From Eleginops maclovinus (lineage: Eukaryota; Chordata; Actinopteri; Perciformes; Eleginopidae): 64,000 nucleotides of DNA. How positions within the stretch are numbered: the stretch's first letter is position 1; every line of letters begins with the position of its first letter. The notes under the pieces were generated by a model. That model was not told the origin of the DNA. It saw only the letters and a list, made by a program, of their open reading frames with translations, and did not search any database. Made by a program: the position numbers and the translations under genes. Shown piece by piece: positions 36,520 through 47,300 of this stretch. The stretch lies in NCBI RefSeq assembly GCF_036324505.1, contig NC_086358.1, positions 5,795,768 to 5,859,767 on the forward strand, given 5' to 3'.

Positions 36520-39500
36520 TCAGGTGTACTCACACAGGTGTCCGCAGCCGGCCGGGCAGTGAGCGCTGCTCTTCAGCCAGTTCATGATGTGCTCCAGATG
36601 TCCGCCGTGGCTGCAGCCCTGACACCACACAAACAGTCCCTTCACCACGTGGTGGCACACCGCACACACACTGGCACACTGGTGGCACCTGGAGGAGACA
36701 CGCAGGGCATCAGTCAGAGCGGGGGTTGTGTCAGATTTAAATGAATACTCAGTGTAGTGTACAGGGGGGAACTTAAAGGAATACTATGCACACAAAATGT
36801 ACGATTAAACAATTACCAACACTGGGTTACTGTGAATATATTTTCTCTTTTCTCATTTTGAGATTAATATATTTATTAATCATCATCCTTTTTCAATAAA
36901 GATGTAAAAAATAAATAATAATAGAAAAATGTATCCATTTATTTATTAGGACAATGCATATGTTTGAGAAATACAGAGCATACAACTACATCAGTTCCTT
37001 ACGCGTCTGTAAAGTGATGTTTTGAAATAGTTTTGCTCCCATTTTACCATAATTCAACCTGTTTATCCTTTGATCAGTGTGAAGGGATATATGATGTATG
37101 ACGTGCTCATTTTGTTGGTATTTTTTTTAACACAAAGCTCCTATTAAGAACGCCATAATGATTGTTATTCCTGTGGAGACTCCAGGACGTAACCCGTGCG
37201 AACAACATACCTGTCACAGATCCAGCCCCTGTTGCTCATTGGCCGCTTGCAGTTGCTGCAGTTGATGTGCAGCGTGGTGGACGTCTGGTTCAGACAGGTG
37301 ATGGCGCTGCACGTGCTCAACTTGATCACCTCATTGGACACGTTCCACAGCTCGAACCTCTGCAGGAGGTCGATGTAGGACATGTACCAGTGCTCCTGAT
37401 ATGGAAACACAACATAGTCAGGGATCTACAATTTACAGTCATACATTAGGACAAAAGATCTCAACACATTACTGACCTGCGTGAGGTCATCGATCTCTTT
37501 ACGGATGCGTTCCCCGAGGACGATCAGCACCGACACGGCCATCTGCACGTCGCCCTGCTCGGCGTAGTAGCTCAGCATCTCGCGCACGATGGGGCAGAAG
37601 AAGCTGGCCGGTAGGTGAGGGCTGAAGAGCGGCTGGGAGATGGAGATGAGGGAGAAGGACTCGATGGGTGTCAGACACGTGACCTCCGCCTCGTTGCCGC
37701 TGACGTGCGGGGAGTCGGCCTTGTCCTGCTGGAGATGCTCCGGAGCCGACGGGTTGTCCATGATCTCGTGTCGCAGCTGGAAGGCCTCCTGAGGCAGAGT
37801 GTACTCCTGCTCCTCTGTTGGGAGGAAAAGAGCAGGGATTATATTAGACAGAAGACTCTGAGGACGGAGTAGTCAGTGATTATAGAAACCTCTCAGAGAC
37901 GGGACCGACCTGTTTGGTTGTCGTGCTCCATCGAGTAAAGGTCGTCATCATCTAACTCTGCATCACCGAACATATACTCCGCCTGGCCCTCGCTGCCCTC
38001 CGTCTCCTCATTATCTGAAGGGAAATGGTTTGAATAAAATACAAACAACAGGAGGACAAACGGATGAGTCTGTATGAGATTAACCGGCCGCTCTCACCTT
38101 CATTATTGATGCTGATGAGCGAGTTCCCGGGCTCCAGGTGGATGTTGTCCTGCCTGCTCTCCCCTTTACTGCGCTCCAGCCTGCTCTCTGTGCCCATCCC
38201 TGAGTTCATTTCCTTCATGTTGAAACTGGAGGTATAACGGACATCAGCATTAGAGGATGCTTGTGTTTCTGTTTTTGTAATGGAATACAGATAGTTTACC
38301 TGTTCATTAAAGGCAGGGTGCCCAGCTTACTGAGCGGGTGGTTTGGACCGGTAGTGAGGTTTGCTGGGTCTGAGAACATGATTCTCAACATGGTCCAAGT
38401 TGTGGAAACCTTTGTGTAAAAGTAAAATAAATGGTTATTCATAACACATGCCAAAGACAGTTGCTTTATAACACAGGGAGGAAATGTATTACAGCGTTGA
38501 ATGCAGATTTGTCCCTGTGCCTGACCTGAGGTCTTTTGAGCTCCTGGGCCACTTTGGCGTTGTGATCACAGAGCTCTGCAAAAGGCTTCCCGCAGAGGAG
38601 GTAGAGTTGTGCCGTCTTCACAAACCAGTCCATGCGGTTACTGTCCAAGTCTGTCTCAAAGACGCTGAGGGCGCTCGACACATGGGCAAAATGTTCTGTC
38701 CGGTCGGGCTTCTTGAAGAAAAAGATGGGGTAGCGACGGTCTCCCCCAGGGTACGGCTTTCTGTTGGAGTCGCTGCTGATCAGACTCTCCTTGGCTGCGA
38801 AGGCCAAATCCCCGAACAGTCCGAAGCACAGACCCTCGGGGTTGGCTTTGTCCACGGGACGAGTGGCGTCCTTGAACATGTGTTGGTACAGTGTGCTGTC
38901 CTTAGAGCCAGAGAGCAGAAAGTGAGGGTCGTGTTGATGCCGCCACACAATGCCCGTGGTCACATCTTTGTGTTCCTCAAAGGTGGCGAAGGGAATGAAA
39001 GGTCGCCGGACGTCCCACACGTAGATGTTGTGATCCACCATCATGGAGCAGGTGGCTAGATGAAACTTCTTCTCAGGCCGCCACTTGACCCGCGCCACTG
39101 AGGCGATCGTCTGGACACAGTAGATCTCCTTGGCCCGAGTGGTCGTCATGTCCCACACTTTCACCATCTTGTCCCTGCCACCAGTGGCCAGCCATCCCCT
39201 AAAATAGAAAGACAAAGAGAAATACATTTAGGAATGACAATGAAACAAGATACCTTTCCACGGAAAATCTTACATTTTCACAGTTTGTTTGAGCCACACT
39301 TTCTTGTACCTGTCATCAGGGTGCCAGTCGCAGCAGAACACGGGTCCAGTATGAGCGGTGAACATTCGCTCGTAACGGTCCGGCCGCCGGATGTCCCACA
39401 GCTGGACGTTGCCATTCTCAAAAGACGCAGCAAACGTGAAATAATCTTTCATGCTGAACTGGACGTCCCTTACACTCTCCGACTGACCTGGAGGGAAATA

Positions 39501-40230
39501 AATCAACAAAGAAATGAAGCCATTAGAAAACAAACAATAATAAAGTTTGTTTCATAATTGTCTAATATTATTTCTGCTATAACACAACTGATTTTCACAT
39601 AATCCCAAGAAAGGAGAAAAATGCTCAGAAGATTTCCAGTAAACCACATTGCAAATACTTGTATAGATGTAGATTGTGTAGTGCAGTACATTCAGAACTT
39701 GTATTTCACCTTATAGTTATGTTCTCAAGCTTATCACACCATATCCTACCTGAGAAAGTGCTGACAGACTCTTTCTTGCGCAGGTCGAAGCACTTCATGA
39801 AGCCGTCCTGCGAGCCACTCAGCAGCATGTACACTTCTGTGGGGTGGAAGCACACCTTGTTGACGGTGCGTTTGTGCTCCGTGAACAGCTGGTCCTGCTT
39901 GTTACGGGACGGTTTCCCCAGGTTCCATGTGACCACCGCTCCATTGGTGGCAGCCGTGGCCAGCAGGTTCTCCTCCATCTGGTGCCACATGACATCCGCG
40001 CAGCTGAAGTTGAGCGACGGTTTGCGGCCGACGCGTAGATTCAGCTTCTCCACGAACTGATCCTCCTCCAGGGCGTAGATCTTGAAGATGTTGCGGCCGG
40101 CCACCACCACCTGCGTGGCGTCACGGCACACGCTGATGGCGTTGGCAGGAGCGTCCAAGTGGCAGAACATCGTTCGGCCACTGATGGCACTGCTGCCGAG
40201 GGCTGTGGTCACCCGTGACATCTTCTCCAT
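36520..40230 (-). CDS. wdr24: wdr24, GATOR2 complex subunit
   Basis: WDR24 is a core subunit of GATOR2, which opposes GATOR1 and so activates mTORC1 at lysosomes when amino acids are present. Coding exons 39750-40230, 39310-39487, 38526-39198, 38300-38409, 38098-38225, 37910-38014, 37477-37814, 37211-37395 and 36520-36688 all join in phase and give 788 aa (human 790). The N-terminal half is a WD40 propeller ([77 protein letters not shown]). An acidic linker follows ([22 protein letters not shown]), then a helical block ([19 protein letters not shown]). The C-terminus is a zinc/RING region with paired Cys and His ([49 protein letters not shown]). Every exon is intact. Human WDR24 is close to RHBDL1 on 16p13.3, as here. 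Confidence 0.97.
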
Positions 40231-40495
40231 GTTCCTGCAGATGAAAAGTGTTTACACTCGAGCTCAGAGACAATAAAAGTGACAAAATGCCTCAAGAGTA
40301 CTGCAAATTCATTTGATAGTTTTGCTTTTACAGCACTCTATGTAAAATGTATATATGCAGTTCCAAAACCCACCAGAAGACGGCACTATAGGATCTTAGA
40401 TATATACAGTACTCGGTGAAAAGGTAAGAGAGGATTTAAGTTCAACATAATTTAAGTGTGTTTACCATTGTAAAAATAAATAGACCTGAACTTAC

Positions 40496-40574
40496 TTGTT
40501 GAAGAACCACCAGTCTTGTTATTTTCTGCAGCAGCACAGAGTCTTCTTCATGTGCTCCCATGAGAGCCAATTAA
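40496..40574 (-). other. wdr24 upstream non-coding exon with overlapping uORF (predicted)
   Basis: A minus-strand exon bounded by a long CT-rich acceptor ending CTCTAG (40575) and a GTAAGTTC donor (40495). The wdr24 start-codon exon itself begins at an acceptor at 40235, four bases before the ATG. The predicted exon contains an ATG whose frame stays open across the splice junction and overlaps the wdr24 start out of frame, stopping 59 codons on. Confidence 0.5.
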
Positions 40575-41739
40575 CTAGAGAGAGAGACAGACAGCAGGAT
40601 GTTATCTGGGTTCATACTGAGGACAGATATTTTGGGTCTATCACAATTGAATGGTAAACATGTATTTAGCCATAGTGGAGTACAGCTGCACATATTATTC
40701 AGCTAATTAATTAAATAAAAAAGAATCGCAAATAAATTGTTAAAGTAATTATTAAATGTCAGCCTCTTGAATATGGATATTCCCTGCACTCTCTGTTTGT
40801 TTATCAGACTGAATATGTTGGTAACTCACAGAAAGGTTACATTAATAGAGCTGGGATGGGATTGTTATTAAAAGTGTATAGACTAGAGTAATAATGTATA
40901 ACATAATTGACAGATTGAGATATAATGAAAACATTCCTTAGTTGCAGTCTTTGTGGAGATTTAAAATGTGTCAAAAGTCCCAAACTGTTTTGTCAGCCGT
41001 ACATTGTGGTGGATGATTTCAGCATATTGTCCTAGGGAAACATACATTGAACCTAGAGGAGACATTCCTGATATAAGACATGTCTCTGGGACGACATTGA
41101 GCTGGGGAAATTAGGAACGCTTCTTCTTGCTTTAATGTGATATTTCATTTGAGTTTTTAATTGTTAAATGTTCCTTCTGTTTGTTTACTTCTGTCTCATC
41201 TGCTTAATGCAGTGCTCTGCTGAGGTTTGTGTTAATCAATTTCCACCTCGTGCTGGCAATTGATCAATAGCTGCTTTTTGCTTAGGCGAAGATATGATGC
41301 TGTGAAGACTAAACGATGGATCCCAAAAGTAAGAGCTTCTCCCCACAGTAACATGTGCTACTATTCACACTGACCTAATATCACTTACAACCCCTTGGTT
41401 TTTGAGCTTGAGTGGTGGTCCACGTTCCTCTAAAATTGGGTTGAATTGTACATACGTTTCTCTAAGTTGTTCACTTGTCAGTGGGTGTGTTGTTGGCTAC
41501 AATCAGCTAAACTCCTGCACAGTGTTGTACCATAAACATGACAGGAATGTGATGCTAATGCTAGCTGGCTAACCTAGCTAGCGAGCACTTTTGCAAAAAC
41601 GAAACACGCACGACTCAAGTTTTACAATTATGTCGGACAACTACAGACATATCGAAATCATATTTCTAACTGGATTACGGGGTCTATGCAAAGTAAATAA
41701 TAAAGTATTTTAGCAGGACAAACCTTCTGAAACTGTTGC

Positions 41740-41800
41740 TCACTGCTTGCGGCACCGGAAGTAGTATTTTGCCCTGTCATCTCGCGAGAATTCCGTAGCT
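41740..41800. promoter_or_regulatory. Bidirectional promoter, wdr24 / helix-hairpin-helix gene
   Basis: Contains a perfect palindrome TCTCGCGAGA (41780-41789), the element bound by BANP and enriched at divergent CpG promoters. An ETS/GABPA-type ACCGGAAGT lies at 41754-41762. Genes on both sides run away from it. The assignment is by motif and geometry. Confidence 0.65.
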
Positions 41801-42031
41801 CGTTACGGAAGCATCGTCACATCGCTACAATTCATTAGGGAGTTTTATGAAGTTTTCGCCTCTTTTTTGTTCTGCTTTCATCTGTTCTTTAAAGGTGAAC
41901 GGTGCATTTGTTGAAACGAGGTATTATAGTTTATATTTGAGTATAAATGGCACAGTGATGTAGAATAGAGGTCGTAGGAACGGATTATGTTTGTCTGTGT
42001 TTGCAGGTGATGGTGTGATTCCTCTGCAGCC

Positions 42032-43988
42032 ATGAGTGCTCTGTTTGCCTGTGAGGAACCAGAAACATGGAGGAGAGTGTTTGGGAAATACTGGGATGTA
42101 GTGGGGGCTAAATCCAAAGCCAAGAAACCTGGGAAGCTGCTGAACCTCGAAAAGTGGTAAATCATCCTTTCTGCATTTTCCAAGTGATCCAAGAGACTTT
42201 TCAAAGAATGCATTTGGCTTGAGAAGTAGAACATGTTCTCAATACATAAGGGAAGACTTCATCTTTCATGTACATCTGGAGATGCATGGTTTTCACTGGA
42301 CAAAAAAGGACAAACATCTGTATGTAAATGTCTAAAGATTAGGAAGCAGGAAATCCTCTCATTTGAGGTTCTGTAATCAAACTGTCAAGCTATTTCTGCT
42401 TCAAAAACGATTGAAATGAATCATCAAAATAGTTGCAATTGACTTTTCTGTTAACCGATTCATCAATTAACAGTTTCAGCTCTGAAGTTGTTCCTTGCTT
42501 TGAGCATTACATTAAAGGTAACTGAGACTGACCTCTGTGTATCTGCTGTCAGGTACCAAGAGGAGCTGCCAACACTCATTTCAAGTCGCCCTGACAAACA
42601 TGTCACTCAGCCGGAGCTGGTGAGACTGATGGAGTGGAAGCTCACTGTGAGTGACATCTAGACATATAACCATAATAATCCAAGAGAAACAGCAACACAA
42701 AAAGAGTTTGTCAGCAAATAATTCCTCAGACATATCGTATTGCTATGCAGAGCCACTAAGAGGCTAACAGAGCCTCAGCTGTGTCCTTGAGTGGCCCTGT
42801 GTGCTTTTCCGCAGAGAGGGAAGTTCAGGCCGAGGCTGCAGCAGCTGGTGGCTTCCAACAGTGAGGACACCGTGGAGAGATGCTCCAGAAAGGCCTTCAA
42901 CCTACTGCCTGACGTGAAGGCAGCCATCGCAGAGCTCAGCTCCCTGAAAGGAGTCGGCCCAGCCACTGCCTCAGGTTAGCACAGCATCTCTATTCTGTTT
43001 CTGCAGACACTGTCTCCAATCTGCTTTCATCAAACAAATAAGAGCTTGAGAATTCACACTGATAAAACATCTCCGTGTGATCCTCCTAAAGTGATTTCTC
43101 TCTCAGTAAGTGTGCCTATTCTGCACGGCTGGGACTCCCTGCTCTCTGTTTGAATAGTTTGTATTCTCATCGTTGCATCCCTCAGCTTGGCTCAGGGCTG
43201 ACTGTCCATTTTGTTCCAGCTGTGTTGGCTGCAGGAGCTCCAGAACAGGCTGCGTTCATGTCAGATGAAGCCATGGAGAGTGTCCCGGGCCTGAAGCCCA
43301 TCCAATATACAGCCAAGCATTACGCTCTGTACCTGGGAAAAATGGTTGAGTGCACTGAGAAACTAAACAAAGGTGAGTTAATGATGCCGCGTACAGGGTG
43401 GTGGGTGCATCTGGATTCTGCAGTGCCCATAAAGCACATTAAATATGATTCTATAGAATTAAAAACTATGAGCTTATAAAGAGAGTCGCTTATTATCTGA
43501 TCAAAACAGCAGCAGCTTTAATGCGCCATATATCTCTTCTTTGCCACTGCCTTTTATTCGATTAAATTTGAGACTATTCATTATATTTTCTGCGCAGCAC
43601 TGTAAATTTGAATCTTGTTTAATCAGTTTTATTCACATTTTTTAACAGTGGCTATAAAACGTGGAAGATGTCATGTTTTACTGCTGCTCAAAATTAAATT
43701 AAAGTATATTTCCTCACTCTCAGAGTCTTTTTCCCTCGATTTGGTATCAAAAAAGCCTAATAAATCGACTATGCCTCTGATGCGTGGTCTGTCCTCTTCC
43801 CCTCAGCGGACCCCCTGCAGGACTGGACGCCCCACAGGCTGGAGTTGTGTCTGTGGGCGGAGGCTGCAGCCAAACAGCAGAAGATCCCTCTCCTGCAGGA
43901 TGAAGACGTGAAGACCAGCAGCGTGAAGAAGACCCGCTCAGAACCAGATGAAACCCAGAGACCAAAGAAGAGGCTCAGAACAAGATGA
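42032..43988 (+). CDS. Conserved helix-hairpin-helix protein, unnamed
   Basis: I do not recognise a named gene. Five coding exons (42032-42156, 42553-42646, 42815-42974, 43220-43372, 43807-43988) join in phase and give 237 aa. The start is MSALFACEEPETWRRVFGKY. A helix-hairpin-helix motif, LKGVGPATASA, sits at residues 117-127, with the GVG turn typical of DNA-glycosylase and endonuclease-III-like folds. Around it are the helical blocks PELVRLMEWKLTRGKFRPRL and YTAKHYALYLGKM. The C-terminus is basic with a bipartite nuclear signal (KKTRSE, RPKKRLRTR). I infer a nuclear protein that contacts DNA or RNA. There is no visible catalytic Lys/Asp pair after the HhH, so enzyme activity is unproven. 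Two AATAAA signals follow the stop (about 44012 and 44049). Confidence 0.75.
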
Positions 43989-44119
43989 ACACTTCTTGCA
44001 CATTATTCTACAATAAACTTGATTTAGTGTTTTTGTATTTTTCAAAGTAATAAAGGATTTATATCAAATACAGTACATTTAAGATGCTTTTTTTTGCAGA
44101 ACATATGTTAATAATGTTT

Positions 44120-44345
44120 GCGTTTGACCGGGTTGAGGAGCAATGGATTACACGAACTGTATTTCCTTACAGTTACATAAAAAATGAAATTTGGGGATTA
44201 CAATCAGGATTATAATGTTACAATTTTGCATTTGATATTGAGGTAATCCAAAAGAATGGAAAGTAATCAGGTTACATTACTTTTATATTCTGATACTTAC
44301 ATTACTGATTACATTTTTAAAATGACCCTCCCAACCCTGTGTGTA
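44120..44345. mobile_element. Teleost repeat (GTAATCAG/TTACATTAC-rich)
   Basis: The segment has the word set AAAGTAATCAGGTTACATTA, then TTACATTACTGATTACATTT and ACCCTCCCAACCCTGT, which I associate with a common short repeat in teleost genomes. Ends are approximate. Confidence 0.5.
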
Positions 44346-47300
44346 AAAGACTAGTTATTGTTTGGTGCAATACAGTATCATGTAGTTAATTCATGCAGCT
44401 TTAATACTACTTAATGACGCTGATGTTCAGGGCTGTAAAAGTATCACTTTATGGACTGATGAGTTATTTGTTCATCAATTAATGACGTTGTCTGTAGATC
44501 TTCTGCAAACAGTGAGAAATACACATCACACTCAGTTCATGGTGACTTCTTGGAGAATGCATTTTTGTCAAATCAATAATCCAAAAATATTTAGTTTTGA
44601 ATCTGAAACAAGTACATTTCCCCCCAAAATTGATTAACTGTTGCAGTTTCATGATAACAATATGAGAAAAACACTACACACAGCAGGTTAGATGTTGCCA
44701 CAGTATTGTTCTTTATTTATATTGTTTCTAAATTAAAGCAAAGTACAATGAACAGTACAAAATAAAACAAAATATATTCATATATATACAATATAAAATG
44801 GTTCCGTTCAGAACATTTAAAAAGTACAATAGATTGTGAAATAATTAATGAGGACTTTGATATAAATTATCCACGTGTAAATTTAATTGTTCCTTTAGTT
44901 TCCTCTTGACCGAGAGAAAAAATAGCTTCTCCTGCTTTGTCTTTTTGTAAACGCTGTTGTTGGTACAACCTCTTGTCTGGTCTGAGAGATTGAACCTCGT
45001 AAGCTTGGCACCATTTTTATTAATACAAGTAAGCAGCTCATGAAAAACTACCACAGCAGCACAGATATGACTTTTTTTAAACCTTCAGAGGGAAACTCAT
45101 TTCAAGAAACCACTTGCTGATATTTGCATGATCTCTTTGAATGGCTCTGGCTTTTTTTTTGTGAACGTGAAAACAAATCTGTACCAAAGCTAAAAACTTG
45201 GAAACCAATGATGCTCTCTGTTACTAACCAGAAAAATACACTAACTCCAGAAGGAAACCCTGAATGCCTTTACAGACAAACTCTTTATGCTCGTTTGTAG
45301 CTGTGATACATAAAATCAGTCGTCACAAACCATCAGGCTAATGTTGCTAGTTGCTAATGTGGCTATTTGCTAATGCGGATATGTAGCTAATGTTGCTAGA
45401 TGTTTAACTATGACGACCTGCAAGCATTTAAATTCACAGATGAATGTTTCGTTTGTGAGGCCCCATCCATTTTCTGTTGTTTCTATTACATTAAAATTAC
45501 AATCTTGAAGCTCTTCGTTTCGTTATCTGCGAGAGGACATATGGCAATAAGCAGTAATTGCAGTTTATCGTGTTTTGGGATCTAACTTCCTAAAGTTTGC
45601 CACTTGTGTTTTCCCGGGAATGTCGTCACAGACAGCAAGTTTGTCATAATACTGGAAGATCAACAGCTTTGATAAGTTATCACCATCGTTATACCTTTAT
45701 TAGCTCTAGGGATTTAACCAACATTTATCTAAATGAAAATCTTTGAGATTTCAATATTATACCAAACATCTGACCTTTGACCCTGATTTTATGTATCTAA
45801 TGCAGGATCACTTTGAGAGCTAAAGCCAAAAGTCTACTTTTCGTGGCCTGTACCAGCATTTCAGATATCAACTCCCTTAGTAAATGTACGCAGTGTTGTT
45901 GCTACAGCAGCCTGCTTTAAATGCACGGTCCTGCAGTGAGAGTTACCCATTTATATCTAAGTAGCAATAAAGACTAAGAAAAGGCAACCTGGCAGCAGTT
46001 CATGCAGCTACAGGATATATTAACAACCTCTCAGTTGTTTGCACTGCGGCTTATCACTCTTATGGATTCTGTGCATGATCAAAGGGAGAAACACAGCAAA
46101 GCAGCCTTTCTGCCCGGTGCTGAAATGTGGGCGCATATACGATAACAAGGCATTGGGCATTACAGCACAATGGATTGGCATAGGGAGGTAAAAAAGCATT
46201 GAAGAATGTTTATGGCAGTAGAGAATATGGCACATGCCAACATGTATACATTAAGTGCAAAAACAGCCCATGTTTGATGAAGTACAGCAATAAGAAATAA
46301 GCAAAACAATTTCAAGTGTGCTGCATTTTTGAATAGCACAAAAACAGAAATGATCAATATTGGTGTGCAGTCACATCAATCAGGGTTTATGCATGAACTA
46401 GTTACTCAGCAGAGTGCAGATCTCAAAGTGTGTCTCACTCTCCCCTCCTTATCGAAAACATCGGAATCTCAATAACTCAATTGTCCATCCAGGCTCCCCT
46501 ACAGTCCAAATGGCGGCAAATTTAACATAGACAGAGATGTGTTTAACCTGTATTGATGGATTTATGTGGATTGATCTGCGGTTCAAAACGAGACCAACCT
46601 TTAAGTGTGTTTTTTTTAACCGAAACAAAGGCTTGCAACAGAATATCAAACACTTGTTTTCAGCCTAGAAGATCTAGCTTTTCCTACCAAGCTGAGTGGT
46701 AACAGAAGGCCTAGCCCTAACAAAAATAGCCAATTTCATTAAGTTGAATCTAATAGGATCTCAAAGATTTTAACTCAGCAAAAATCCTCAGGCTGGTTGC
46801 AAGGAGTCAGCAGTGAATGAGGTTATAGAACAGTCAATAAAATAGCTTTTTCAAAAACTGTGAATCACTGCAACCAAAAGAGGTCCTTGAGCGTACAGTC
46901 AGGAAAAAATAAACAGTGTGGCATATGTGAGATAAAATAAACGTGATGCCAACACTTGATGGTCTCTCAACATTTAGGATTTCCTTGTTTTGAGTCTAAA
47001 TCAGGCTGATGGGTCCAGTAGTATGCAAGATTAGCAGCACCACACCCAATGCATGATCTCTTTTCTAACATCCTACTGCAGCCTGGACTGTATTTAACCA
47101 ATCAGGTTGTTGCATGTATATTACTTTAAGTGATGGATCATATTGTTTATTATTTATCATACGTTATTGATAGCCTGCTTCTATTCAGCTCATGCCATCC
47201 CGCACTGCGCCTTCTTTTGTACTGCAGAAAACAAACGTGTCACTCAAAAGACAGCGATTAAATTAACATGATGCAGCCTGTCAGGTCCACTTATTAAAGG

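Noticed and set aside
38484..39059. A 191-codon plus-strand frame
   Set aside because: It is the antisense of wdr24 exon 3, whose minus-strand frame matches the WDR24 propeller.
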